A DNA stretch of 26,371 bases. Origin: Clostridium sp. CAG:914 (GTDB lineage Bacteria; Bacillota_I; Bacilli_A; RF39; UBA660). Location of the stretch: positions 1,287-27,657 of the forward strand of contig FR902160.1 in NCBI GenBank assembly GCA_000437895.1, in the 5' to 3' direction. A program made the translations under genes and the position numbers. Below, in pieces: positions 1 to 8,164 of this stretch. How positions within the stretch are numbered: position 1 is the stretch's first letter; each line of letters opens with the position of its first letter. The notes under the pieces are model-generated. The model had not been told where the DNA came from and did no database searches. It saw only the letters and a program-made list of their open reading frames with translations.

Positions 1-1470
1 GCTACTTCCCAAAATATCCTTAAGTTCCGCAATTAGTTTTAAAAGTTCAGATAACTCATTCTCTATCTTATCCCTCTCTAAACCAGTTAAACGACGTAAC
101 TTCATTTCTAATATAGCATTACTTTGAATATCATCAAGACCATATTTATTAGAAAGCTCTTGTTTGGCAATTTCATCAGTTTTTGAAGATTTAATAATTT
201 TTATAACATCATCAATATTATCTAAAGCTATCTTTAAACCTTCCAAAATATGAACCCTAGTTTCAGCCTTAGCTAAATCAAATTTACATCGACGAATAAT
301 AACTTCTCTCTGAAAATCAATATACTTAGAAATAATTTCTTTTAAATTTAAAGTTTTTGGTGCCCCAGCATCAAGCATTAAAAATATAATACCATAATTT
401 ACCTGAAAAGAAGTATGTCTATATAAATTATTCAAAACAACTTGAGGATTGGCATCTCTTTTTAAAGTTATAGTTATTTTTACACCATCTTTTAAATCAG
501 TATGATAATCAGATATACCATCTATTATTTTATTATGAACCAATTCAGCGACTTTATTTTTAAGATCTAAGGTATTAACACCATAAGGAACCTCAGTAAT
601 AGTAATAACACTATGACCATTTATTTCCTCAATAGAAGCTCTACTCCTAATAGTTATAGAACCACGACCAGTTTCATAAGCTTTCTTAATACCAGAATTA
701 CCCAAAATTATACCACCAGTAGGAAAATCCGGGCCTTTAATATATTGCATTAATTCAATTACATCAATGTCTGGATTATCAATATAAGCAACACAACCAT
801 CAATAACTTCTCCTAAATTATGAGGTGGAATATTAGTAGCCATACCAACAGCAATACCCATAGTACCATTAACCAAAATGTTTGGAAACCTACTAGGTAA
901 TACTTTTGGTTCTTGTAAAGTTTCATCAAAATTAGGAATTAAATCAACAGTATTTTTATCAATATCACGAAGAAGTTCTAAAGACAATTTAGATAATCTA
1001 GACTCGGTATAACGCATTGCAGCAGCACCATCACCCTCAATATTACCAAAATTACCATGTCCATCAACAAGTATATACCTCTGATTAAAATCCTGAGCCA
1101 TTCTAACCATAGCCTCATAAATAGAACTATCACCATGAGGATGATAATTACCCATTACCTCACCAACAGTTTTTGCTGATTTTCTATGTGGTTTATCTGG
1201 AGTATAACCTGATTTATACATACTCCATAAAATTCTTCTATGAACAGGTTTTAATCCATCACGTAAATCAGGTAAAGCACGAGATGTAATAACACTCATA
1301 GAATAATCTAAGAAAGACTTCTTAATTTCATCAACAATATTATTCTCAGATAAACTATCTCTTCCTTTAAATGTTCCACTATATATATCAACAGAATCTA
1401 TATTTTCTTTGTCATCATTATTATTTGTGTCATCATCAAAGTTTATTTCTTTTTTTTCTTCATTATCCAT
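1..1470 (-). CDS. gyrA: DNA gyrase subunit A, N-terminal 490 codons (cut by left edge)
   Basis: GyrA is the breakage-reunion subunit of DNA gyrase and works with the GyrB encoded just upstream to introduce negative supercoils. Translating the minus strand from the ATG at 1470 gives an unbroken frame to base 1. The active-site tyrosine lies in GDGAAAMRYTE and is residue 154, about 30 residues later than in E. coli or B. subtilis, because the protein begins with an acidic Asp/Asn/Glu-rich extension. The quinolone-determining region reads HPHGDSSIYEAM, keeping Ser at the E. coli 83 position and Glu at the 87 position as in B. subtilis, so no classic resistance substitution is visible. The start is 11 bases after the gyrB stop and is preceded by AGGAGG, so the two are co-transcribed. 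The C-terminal beta-pinwheel lies outside the window. Confidence 0.97.
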   Translation of the reverse strand, partial: MDNEEKKEINFDDDTNNNDDKENIDSVDIYSGTFKGRDSLSENNIVDEIKKSFLDYSMSVITSRALPDLRDGLKPVHRRILWSMYKSGYTPDKPHRKSAKTVGEVMGNYHPHGDSSIYEAMVRMAQDFNQRYILVDGHGNFGNIEGDGAAAMRYTESRLSKLSLELLRDIDKNTVDLIPNFDETLQEPKVLPSRFPNILVNGTMGIAVGMATNIPPHNLGEVIDGCVAYIDNPDIDVIELMQYIKGPDFPTGGIILGNSGIKKAYETGRGSITIRSRASIEEINGHSVITITEVPYGVNTLDLKNKVAELVHNKIIDGISDYHTDLKDGVKITITLKRDANPQVVLNNLYRHTSFQVNYGIIFLMLDAGAPKTLNLKEIISKYIDFQREVIIRRCKFDLAKAETRVHILEGLKIALDNIDDVIKIIKSSKTDEIAKQELSNKYGLDDIQSNAILEMKLRRLTGLERDKIENELSELLKLIAELKDILGSS

Positions 1471-1481
1471 TACCTAACCTC

Positions 1482-3410
1482 CTAAATATCCAAATTCTCA
1501 ACAAATACTGCATTTTCTTCAATAAATGTCCTTCTTGGTTCAACATCATCTCCCATAAGTTGAGAAAATATTTGATCAGCAGAAACACAATCATCAACAG
1601 TAATTCTTCTTAATGTTCTCTTATTTATATCCATAGTAGTTTCACATAATTCTTCTGCATCCATTTCACCAAGACCTTTCATACGTGCTATTTCTACCCT
1701 AGATCTAACATTTTCTGGTAAAGAATTTAAATATGATTGTTTTTCTTCTTCATCAAGAACATATTTCCTAGTTTTTCCATGCATTATTCTAAACAATGGT
1801 GGCTGAGCAGCATATACATAACCAGCTTCCACAATAGGTTTAAAATATCTGTAAAATAAAGTTAATAATAAAACTCTAATATGTGAACCATCAACATCGG
1901 CATCAGTCATAATTATTATTTTATGATATCTTAACTTAGATAAATCAAATTCTTCACCAATACCAGTACCAAAAGCAGTAATTATTGTTCTAATTTCTTC
2001 ATTAGACAAAGCTTTGTCAAGTCTAGCTTTTTCAACATTTAGAATTTTACCTCTTAAAGGTAATATAGCCTGAGTAAGAGAATCTCTTCCTTTCTTAGCA
2101 CTACCACCAGCAGAATCTCCCTCTACTATAAATATTTCAGAAACAGCAGGATCTTTGCTCTTACAATCTGTTAACTTACCAAAGAAACTTCCCATACTTA
2201 TTTCAGTTTTTCTAGTAATTTCTCTTGCTTTCTTAGCAGCATTTCTAGCTCTACAAGCAAGCATTGCCTTTTCTACAATAAGTTTTGCACTATCTGGATT
2301 TTCTAACAAGAATTTTTCAAAACCTGATGAAAAAACACTATCAGCTAATTTTCTAACCTCAGAATTACCTAATCTTCCTTTTGTTTGACCCTCAAATTGA
2401 GGATTTGGATGTTTACATGAAATTATCATAGTAAGACCTTCTTGAACATCGTCACCAGTTAAAGATTCATCCTTTTCTTTTAGTAAATTAACTTTTCTAG
2501 CATAACTATTAATAACCCTAGTTAACGCCCTTTTTACACCCTCTTCATGAGTACCACCATCATGTGTATTTATATTATTAACAAAAGAATAAATGTTAGA
2601 ATTGTATTCATTATTATATTGCATAGCAACCTCAAAAAACACATTATCCTCACTACCCTCTAAATGAATAATTTCGTTATGTATTAAAGTCTTACCATTA
2701 TTAATAAATTTAACATATTCACTAATACCACCTTCATACATGAAAGTATCACCAGTAGTATCTTCCATATCTCTATCATCCCTAAGAGTTATACGTAAAC
2801 CTCTATTTAAAAATGCCAATTCTCTAATTCTAACTTTTAAAGTATTATAATCAAATATTGTAGTATCAAATATATCAGAATCCGGTTTAAAAGTTACCCA
2901 TGTACCTGTTCTATTAGATTCACAAGCACCTATTTCTTGAAGTTTTTCAACAGTATGACCACCATTTTCAAACCTAATAAAATGTATTTTACTATTCTTA
3001 AATACCTTAACTTCAACCCATGAAGATAAAGCATTTACTACTGAAGCACCAACTCCATGAAGACCACCAGAAACTTTATATCCTCCACCACCAAATTTTC
3101 CTCCAGCATGAAGTACAGTATAAACAGTTTCTACAGTAGATAAACCAGTCTTAGGATGAACATCAACAGGTATTCCTCTTCCATCATCTTTAACAGTAAC
3201 AGAATTATCTTTATTAACAATAACCTCAATATTTTTACAATAACCTGCCAAAGCCTCATCAATTGCATTATCAACAATTTCCCATACTAAATGATGTAAC
3301 CCTTTTACATCAGTAGTACCTATATACATACCAGGCCTTTTTCTTACAGCTTCTAGTCCTTCTAATACCTGAATATCTGAAGCATCATAATGTTCTTGTT
3401 TATTGTTCAT
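1482..3410 (-). CDS. gyrB: DNA gyrase subunit B (ATPase subunit)
   Basis: GyrB powers gyrase by ATP hydrolysis. The 642-residue product has normal family length. The GHKL ATPase fold shows EIVDNAIDEALAG (residues 44-56, with the catalytic Glu), DDGRGIPVDVH (75-85) and GGLHGVGASVVNALS (115-129). The TOPRIM domain carries EIFIVEGDSAGGSAKKGRD and IIIMTDADVDGSHIR, supplying the metal-binding Glu and Asp residues. The C-terminus has the usual LMGDDVEPRRTFIEENA motif. Its ATG overlaps the 3' end of recF by 11 bases, suggesting translational coupling, and gyrA follows after 11 bases. ParE is the main alternative, but linkage to recF and gyrA and the origin location favour GyrB. Confidence 0.98.
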   Translation of the reverse strand: MNNKQEHYDASDIQVLEGLEAVRKRPGMYIGTTDVKGLHHLVWEIVDNAIDEALAGYCKNIEVIVNKDNSVTVKDDGRGIPVDVHPKTGLSTVETVYTVLHAGGKFGGGGYKVSGGLHGVGASVVNALSSWVEVKVFKNSKIHFIRFENGGHTVEKLQEIGACESNRTGTWVTFKPDSDIFDTTIFDYNTLKVRIRELAFLNRGLRITLRDDRDMEDTTGDTFMYEGGISEYVKFINNGKTLIHNEIIHLEGSEDNVFFEVAMQYNNEYNSNIYSFVNNINTHDGGTHEEGVKRALTRVINSYARKVNLLKEKDESLTGDDVQEGLTMIISCKHPNPQFEGQTKGRLGNSEVRKLADSVFSSGFEKFLLENPDSAKLIVEKAMLACRARNAAKKAREITRKTEISMGSFFGKLTDCKSKDPAVSEIFIVEGDSAGGSAKKGRDSLTQAILPLRGKILNVEKARLDKALSNEEIRTIITAFGTGIGEEFDLSKLRYHKIIIMTDADVDGSHIRVLLLTLFYRYFKPIVEAGYVYAAQPPLFRIMHGKTRKYVLDEEEKQSYLNSLPENVRSRVEIARMKGLGEMDAEELCETTMDINKRTLRRITVDDCVSADQIFSQLMGDDVEPRRTFIEENAVFVENLDI

Positions 3411-4530
3411 TTATATCACGCATCCCTTCTCTTGTTTCAATTACTTTACCATTATCTATTTTAAACAATTTAGCATTATTAACTAATTCTTCATTAATAT
3501 TTTCTATATCTGTAGTAGTAATAATAACTTGTTTATCACAATTTAAATATTTAATTAATTTATTTCTCTTATCAACATCTAATTCACTAAAAATATCATC
3601 TAATAATATTACTGGATACTCTCCAAACTTATTAAATATTATATCTATCTCTGATAATTTTACAGACAAAATAGCAATACGCATTTGTCCTTGTGAACCA
3701 TAAGAAGAAATATCATTTCCATTTAATAAAATACAAAAATCATCCCTCTGTGGTCCTATTAAAGTACTACCATATAATATTTCTTTATCATAATTTCTAT
3801 CCAATCTATCTATTATTTCATTAATCATTGTTTCTTTATCATTTAATTTAATATCTGTAATATATTTAATTTCAATATTATCAATATTTATAATAGATTT
3901 ATAAATATCTTTAATTCTTTTATTTATCTCTACAATAAAATCATTTCTAAAATTATATATTTGATAAGCTAATTCAGCAAATTTTTGATTAAGTATTAAC
4001 ATATAGTCTTTATCAACCAAAGAATTTCTAATATTCTTTAAGTATTCATTTCTTTGTTTAAGTAAATCATTAAATTGATTAAGAATTAATATATATCTTT
4101 TAGATAACTGACTTATTTCAATATTTAAAAATCTTCTTCTTATAGAAGGTCCCTCTTTTAATAATCTAATATTATCAGGACTAAACAAAATAACTTTTAA
4201 ATATCCTAAATAATCACTACTCTTTTTTATTTCTTTATTTCCAATCTTTAAATATTTACCACAATTATTTACTAAAATAGATAAATTATTACAACCATTA
4301 TTACTAGTTATAATACCATCTATTCTAGCATACAAACAATTTTTTTTAATAACAACTTTATCATTTACAGCAAAAAAAGATTTAGTTAAAGACAAAAAAT
4401 AAATAGATTCTAAAATATTGGTTTTTCCTTGAGCATTATTTCCTATAATTATATTTAATCTATTATTCAAAACAAAATCCAAATTTTCATAATTTCTAAA
4501 ATTTTTTAATTTAATATTTTTTATAATCAT
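3400..4530 (-). CDS. recF: RecF, DNA replication and repair SMC-like ATPase
   Basis: RecF is an SMC/Rad50-like ATPase that works with RecO and RecR to load RecA at single-strand gaps. Visible motifs are the Walker A GNNAQGKT near the N-terminus, the ABC-type signature SYGSQGQMR, and the Walker B VILLDDIFSELD. I choose the ATG at 4530, giving MIIKNIKLKNFRNYENLDF, because that is the standard RecF N-terminus. A longer frame opens at a GTG at 4557, but it adds nine residues atypical of the family and has no good Shine-Dalgarno. The chosen ATG also lacks an obvious ribosome site, but it overlaps the stop of a possible six-codon leader ORF in an ATGA arrangement. It is followed by overlapping gyrB. 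A ComK-family gene, rather than the usual yaaA, separates it from dnaN. Confidence 0.95.
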   Translation of the reverse strand: MIIKNIKLKNFRNYENLDFVLNNRLNIIIGNNAQGKTNILESIYFLSLTKSFFAVNDKVVIKKNCLYARIDGIITSNNGCNNLSILVNNCGKYLKIGNKEIKKSSDYLGYLKVILFSPDNIRLLKEGPSIRRRFLNIEISQLSKRYILILNQFNDLLKQRNEYLKNIRNSLVDKDYMLILNQKFAELAYQIYNFRNDFIVEINKRIKDIYKSIINIDNIEIKYITDIKLNDKETMINEIIDRLDRNYDKEILYGSTLIGPQRDDFCILLNGNDISSYGSQGQMRIAILSVKLSEIDIIFNKFGEYPVILLDDIFSELDVDKRNKLIKYLNCDKQVIITTTDIENINEELVNNAKLFKIDNGKVIETREGMRDINEQ

Positions 4531-4547
4531 AATTGTATAATATTCAT
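4527..4547 (-). CDS. possible six-codon leader ORF coupled to recF
   Basis: On the minus strand an ATG at 4547 opens a frame MNIIQL that ends in TGA, sharing ATGA with the proposed recF start. AAGGTG lies nine bases upstream of this ATG, whereas the recF ATG has no ribosome site of its own. Ribosomes ending here could re-initiate on recF. Such a short frame can easily arise by chance in AT-rich DNA, so this is speculative. Confidence 0.3.
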   Translation of the reverse strand: MNIIQL

Positions 4548-4575
4548 ACTCAACCACACCTTAATCCATAATAAA

Positions 4576-4581
4576 ATTATA
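4576..4581 (-). promoter_or_regulatory. -10 element of a recF-gyrB-gyrA promoter
   Basis: The minus strand reads TGC-TATAAT, an extended -10 hexamer with a perfect TATAAT core, about 45 bases upstream of the chosen recF start. No convincing -35 is visible, which fits an extended -10 promoter. Transcription would begin near 4569, leaving a leader of about 40 bases. Confidence 0.55.
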
Positions 4582-4614
4582 GCACAAAAGCCATATAAAT
4601 AAAAGAAAAAACAA

Positions 4615-5070
4615 CTATTTTTCCAAACTTTTTCTTCTTTTATTATACTCATAATCCAATATTAAACTTCTTGTTACTTGATTATCAATAATATAATATG
4701 AAAATTTAATTTCTACTACTTTACCACACTTAAAACGAAATATTGTTTTATCATCGTTTTTTACATATGTATCTAAATTATTATACGAAATCCATATATT
4801 TTCTTTCTCCCTTGTAGATTTTAAAGGAAAAAATAAAATACATCTACTCTCTTCAATAATAATAGGAGACTTAGAAGAAATGTTAACAAGTCTTTTTGTC
4901 ACATTTATTCTCTCCTTTAATGAATTACCAAAAAAACGACAAGAATTATCAATAATAGACAATGAATTATCATTTACGATAAAATCATCATCAATTGTAA
5001 TAATTCTTGTGGTATTTTCAGATATTGACATAATCATTAAAGTTGACATATCAATTTCATATTTAACCAC
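4615..5070 (-). CDS. ComK-family transcription factor-like protein
   Basis: The 151-residue product resembles ComK, the competence master regulator of Bacillus. Shared signatures are IIDNSCRFFGNSLKER (residues 39-54; B. subtilis ComK has IVDRSCRFFGSSYAGR), SSKSPIII (65-72), ILFFPLKS (78-85), NIWIS (91-95) and IIDNQVTRSLIL (127-138). It ends soon after this core. The roughly 40-residue C-terminal tail of B. subtilis ComK, which contains the FMLYP region bound by the MecA-ClpCP adaptor-protease, is absent. Translation starts at GTG, supported by a strong GGAGGTGA a few bases upstream. It lies between dnaN and recF, where many Bacilli carry yaaA. A terminator after dnaN and a promoter at 5098-5126 suggest independent expression. 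Family membership is well supported; a role in DNA uptake is inference. Confidence 0.82.
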   Translation of the reverse strand: MVKYEIDMSTLMIMSISENTTRIITIDDDFIVNDNSLSIIDNSCRFFGNSLKERINVTKRLVNISSKSPIIIEESRCILFFPLKSTREKENIWISYNNLDTYVKNDDKTIFRFKCGKVVEIKFSYYIIDNQVTRSLILDYEYNKRRKSLEK

Positions 5071-5097
5071 AAAATCACCTCCCCAAACTTTTATTAA

Positions 5098-5126
5098 AAC
5101 ATAACTACAATGTCAAAATTTGTCAA
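5098..5126 (-). promoter_or_regulatory. promoter of the ComK-family gene
   Basis: The minus strand has TTGACA (5126-5121), a 17-base spacer and TATGTT (5103-5098), about 28 bases before the GTG start. A second TTGACA lies at 5116-5111, inside the spacer, but it lacks an equally good -10. Confidence 0.55.
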
Positions 5127-5138
5127 AAAAAGTCGCAC

Positions 5139-5152
5139 AAAAAAAATTTTTT
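5139..5152. promoter_or_regulatory. A8T6 tract, possible ComK-type operator
   Basis: Eight A followed by six T lie directly upstream of the -35 of the ComK-family gene. The tract contains AAAA-N5-TTTT, the half-site (K-box) bound by B. subtilis ComK. B. subtilis comK is autoregulated, so self-binding would be logical. A/T tracts are common in this genome, so the assignment is weak. Confidence 0.25.
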
Positions 5153-5169
5153 CATCAACAAAAATGTTA

Positions 5170-5206
5170 ATAAAAAAAAGATATCAACAATTCTGTCGAT
5201 ATCTTT
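5170..5206 (-). terminator. intrinsic terminator after dnaN
   Basis: On the minus strand AAAGATATC (5206-5198) pairs with GATATCTTT (5185-5177) across a 12-base loop, and a run of T follows. It lies 34 bases beyond the dnaN stop and separates dnaN from the ComK-family gene. Confidence 0.75.
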
Positions 5207-5239
5207 AGCATCTATAAACATTTCTGTTCATAAATAAAA

Positions 5240-6376
5240 CTAATATGTCTTAATAGGTAAAACCAATTGAATTAATGAAGTATCTCCTTCTCCTTTTATA
5301 ATTATAGGACTATTATCATTATTCATACATATAATTATATTATCAGTATAAAAACTCTTAATAGCATCTAACATATACTTAGAACTAAATGATATAGAAA
5401 TTGATCCATCATTAATAACACTTATCTTATTTTCAACTTTACCAATTTCTGGAGAATTAGAAGAAATAATTAATTCTTTATCATTAAGATCTAATCTTAT
5501 AATGTTTTTATCCTTATCTGAAGTCAATAAAGATGCTCTATCAATCATATTAAACAAATTACTATATGAAATATTAACATTAATAGAAAATTCAGTAGGA
5601 ATGATATCAGAAGATACAGGATATGTTCCACTTATTAATCTAGACAAAAACAATATATTTTTATATTTAAATAAGATCTTATTACTAAATATATGTAATT
5701 GAATATTTTCCTTATCATCTTCAATAATTCTTGATAACTCTAATAAATTCTTTCCAGGTATAACTATATCAAAAGAATTATCATAACTATCATTAAGTTC
5801 AATAACTTTTTTAGCTAATCTATAACTATCCGTAGCAATTACTTGTAAACTTTTTCCTTCTAACTTAAAATTAATCCCCGTAAGAATAGGTCTAGTTTCA
5901 GATAAAGAAGTAGCAAAAGAAGTTTGACTAATAATTGTTTTAAAAGTAATTGGATCAATAACTATAGGATTTTTAGATTCATCTAAATCTAAATTAGGAA
6001 ATTCTGATGGATTAATACCATTTAAATTAAATTCTATTTTATTATTTAAATCTTCTCCATCACTAGCACTAATAATCATATTATATCCATCTAATACTTC
6101 AATAACAATATTAGATTCAGGTAATTTCTTTACAATCTCTACTATATATTTACCACCAATAACAACACTACCAGTCTCTTCTATTTTAACAATTTCATCT
6201 TTATCAATAAAACTCCTAATAGAAATATCAGAATCACTAGCATATAAATATAAACCTTCCTTTTTTAAGTCGAATTTAATTCCCGTAAGAATAGGTATTA
6301 AATTTTTTTGTGAAATAGCTTTAGAAGTATTTAATAAAGCTTCTAATAAAATACTTTTTTTAATAATTAATTTCAT
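5240..6376 (-). CDS. dnaN: DNA polymerase III beta subunit (sliding clamp)
   Basis: DnaN forms the ring that tethers DNA polymerase III to DNA. The product, about 378 residues, matches B. subtilis DnaN along its length. Examples are IPILTGIKFDL near the N-terminus, FNLNG, TSLSETRPILTGINFKLEGK, VIPGKNLLELSRII, LFLSRLISGTYP, SNSPEIGKVE, and the family-typical C-terminal VLPIKTY. Three in-frame ATGs occur at 6385, 6382 and 6376. The Shine-Dalgarno AAAGGA touches the first and sits eight bases before the third, so I choose 6376, giving MKLIIKKS. The gene lies downstream of dnaA with origin sequence between them, and an intrinsic terminator follows. Confidence 0.97.
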   Translation of the reverse strand: MKLIIKKSILLEALLNTSKAISQKNLIPILTGIKFDLKKEGLYLYASDSDISIRSFIDKDEIVKIEETGSVVIGGKYIVEIVKKLPESNIVIEVLDGYNMIISASDGEDLNNKIEFNLNGINPSEFPNLDLDESKNPIVIDPITFKTIISQTSFATSLSETRPILTGINFKLEGKSLQVIATDSYRLAKKVIELNDSYDNSFDIVIPGKNLLELSRIIEDDKENIQLHIFSNKILFKYKNILFLSRLISGTYPVSSDIIPTEFSINVNISYSNLFNMIDRASLLTSDKDKNIIRLDLNDKELIISSNSPEIGKVENKISVINDGSISISFSSKYMLDAIKSFYTDNIIICMNNDNSPIIIKGEGDTSLIQLVLPIKTY

Positions 6377-6397
6377 TTTCATCATTCCTTTCTTTTA

Positions 6398-6418
6398 ATT
6401 ATTATTATTATTATTATT
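6398..6418. repeat. (ATT)7 trinucleotide run beside DnaA boxes
   Basis: Seven perfect ATT copies run between the dnaN start and a pair of DnaA boxes at 6423-6440. Read on the minus strand this is a TAA run directly after the boxes. Its position and triplet period resemble the DnaA-trio (3-base repeats next to DnaA boxes that promote opening in B. subtilis), with 3'-AAT-5' units rather than the preferred 3'-GAT-5'. It is a candidate unwinding element. Confidence 0.5.
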
Positions 6419-6422
6419 ATAA

Positions 6423-6511
6423 AGTTGATACTGTTGATAACTTCATTATTACCTTATTTTATAAGCTTCTATATATCAACAACATCTACACATAAATAAA
6501 CATTATCAACA
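6423..6511. promoter_or_regulatory. DnaA-box cluster between dnaA and dnaN (oriC part 2)
   Basis: Boxes of the TTATCAACA type are visible at 6432-6440 (minus, perfect), 6423-6431 (minus, GTATCAACT), 6473-6481 (plus, ATATCAACA) and 6503-6511 (plus, perfect). With the cluster upstream of dnaA this gives the bipartite origin layout known from B. subtilis. The local consensus has A where E. coli boxes usually have C (TTATCCACA). Confidence 0.8.
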
Positions 6512-6515
6512 GGTT

Positions 6516-7877
6516 TTATGATAAATTGTTCTTTAAGTCTTTAATGACATTCTTCAATTTATCATTTTTTTCTAATTCTTTTTCTATTTTTTGATATGCA
6601 CTAATTATAGTAGAATGATTTCTGCCTCCAAAATACGTTCCAATTTTTGGAAATGATTCTGAAGTCAATACTCTACATAAATAAATGGCAACTTGTCTAG
6701 GAAAATTAATAGAATTATTCTTATTTTTTCCCTTCATATCATCAATACTTATTTTATAATAGCTACAAACAACTTTCTGAATTCTTTGAACATCATTTTT
6801 ATAATAACTTTTGTCTTTTAATAAATCTTTTAAAGCATCTACCGCTAAATCTAAAGTAATAACTCCTTTGTTAAACATAGTAGAATAAGCCAATACTCTA
6901 GTTATGGCTCCACCTAAAGCTCTAATATCAGAATCAAAATTATTAGCAATATATTCTATAACTTCATTTGGAATATCTTGTGCTGCTTCATTATACTTTA
7001 ACTTATTTTTTATAAGACTAACTCTAAGATCATAGTCTGGGGTTAAAATATTAGCAGTAAGACCACCATTTAATCTAGTTAACAATCTATTTTCTACAGA
7101 TTTTAAATCATCAACAGATCTGTCGGAAGCAATAATTATTTGTTTATTCATACTTTGTAATTCATTAAAAGTATGAAAAAATTCTTCTTGTCCCTTGGAA
7201 GCATTTCCTAAAAATTGTATATCATCAACAATAAGAACATCAACACTTCTGTATTTAGATTTAAAATTATCAATCTTATCAAAATTATTCTTGTCATTAT
7301 ATCTGAATATTCTTGTGTAATCATCAACAAATTTGTCACTTGGTACATATAAAACTTTTTTATTAGTAGTATTAAATATATAATTTCCAATAGCATGCAT
7401 TAAATGAGTTTTACCAACACCACTTTCTCCATATAAGAATAACGGATTATAAGTCTTACCTGGAGATTCTGCCACAGCTCTTGATGCAGTATAAGCAAAT
7501 CTATTACTATTACCAACAACAAAAGTTTCAAAAGTATAATCACTATTAAGATTAGTATCAGCATAATTATGATCATTACCACTACTCTCCGTCACTATGT
7601 AATTGCCAATATCTAAATCTTCAGGAACAATTTCATCTTCTAATATGAAATTAAAAGAAACAGTATTTCCCGTAAGTTTGTTCATAACTTCAATCATCAT
7701 ATCTAAGTAATTATCTTCTAAATGTTTTTTAGTTAATAAAACAGGAACAATTACTGTAGCTACATTATTCTTCAAAGAATGAAGTTTAGTATCCTTAAAC
7801 CAAGTATCAAATGAAAAAGTTGACAAGTCTTCTTGAATGATTTCTAAAAAATTATTCCATAAACCTTCATTATTCAT
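6516..7877 (-). CDS. dnaA: Chromosomal replication initiator protein DnaA
   Basis: DnaA binds the boxes on either side of its own gene and opens oriC. Domain I is at the N-terminus (NNFLEIIQEDLSTFSFDTWF), followed by a short Asp/Asn-rich domain II. The AAA+ domain has Walker A GESGVGKT (about residues 150-157) and Walker B VLIVDDIQFL. Domain IV ends with the DnaA signature FPKIGTYFGGRNHSTIISAYQKIE. The frame extends to an ATG at 7901, but the ATG at 7877 has a strong AGGTGGTGAT just upstream and gives MNNEGLWNNF, a normal N-terminus. The product is about 453 residues. A DnaA box lies inside the promoter, which suggests autoregulation. Confidence 0.98.
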   Translation of the reverse strand: MNNEGLWNNFLEIIQEDLSTFSFDTWFKDTKLHSLKNNVATVIVPVLLTKKHLEDNYLDMMIEVMNKLTGNTVSFNFILEDEIVPEDLDIGNYIVTESSGNDHNYADTNLNSDYTFETFVVGNSNRFAYTASRAVAESPGKTYNPLFLYGESGVGKTHLMHAIGNYIFNTTNKKVLYVPSDKFVDDYTRIFRYNDKNNFDKIDNFKSKYRSVDVLIVDDIQFLGNASKGQEEFFHTFNELQSMNKQIIIASDRSVDDLKSVENRLLTRLNGGLTANILTPDYDLRVSLIKNKLKYNEAAQDIPNEVIEYIANNFDSDIRALGGAITRVLAYSTMFNKGVITLDLAVDALKDLLKDKSYYKNDVQRIQKVVCSYYKISIDDMKGKNKNNSINFPRQVAIYLCRVLTSESFPKIGTYFGGRNHSTIISAYQKIEKELEKNDKLKNVIKDLKNNLS

Positions 7878-7909
7878 CCCATCACCACCTACCAGTTTCA
7901 TCTAAAGAT

Positions 7910-7937
7910 ATTGTAACATAAATTGTTGATTTGTCTA
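7910..7937 (-). promoter_or_regulatory. dnaA promoter with an embedded DnaA box
   Basis: The minus strand has TAGACA (7937-7932), a 16-base spacer and TACAAT (7915-7910) preceded by TGT, an extended -10. The spacer contains AAATCAACA (7933-7925), which matches TTATCAACA at seven of nine positions. DnaA binding there would compete with RNA polymerase. Confidence 0.6.
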
Positions 7938-8128
7938 TACATTTTTTTCTATAAACAAGCAAATTAACAACATTTCAACAATTTATCAACAAGCTAAAGT
8001 ATTATAAAATAAGTAAAAAATAAACTTTTCAACAAAAACTGTTGATAGACATTTTCTGTTGAAAAGTTTTTATAAACAGATAGCAAACTTGTTGATAACT
8101 GTTGATACTGTCGATAAATGTCGAAATA
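7925..8128. promoter_or_regulatory. oriC: Replication origin, DnaA-box cluster upstream of dnaA (oriC part 1)
   Basis: The 287-base gap between dnaA and the HerA-like gene is dense in DnaA boxes: 7983-7991 (plus, perfect TTATCAACA), 8090-8098 (minus, perfect), 8040-8048 and 8100-8108 (minus, one mismatch), and 8109-8117 (minus, TGTCGATAA form). Weaker versions occur at 7925-7933, 7972-7980, 8026-8034, 8057-8065 and 8120-8128. Three boxes at 8090-8117 are almost contiguous. The flanking gene content confirms the chromosomal origin. Confidence 0.88.
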
Positions 8129-8133
8129 AATAC

Positions 8134-8164
8134 AAAAAAAAATACCAGATCAATTCTAGTATTT
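8134..8164 (-). terminator. intrinsic terminator after the HerA-like gene
   Basis: On the minus strand AAATACTAG (8164-8156) pairs with CTGGTATTT (8148-8140), nine pairs with one G-T wobble and a seven-base loop, followed by a long T run. It starts immediately after the stop codon and would keep transcription out of oriC. Confidence 0.8.
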
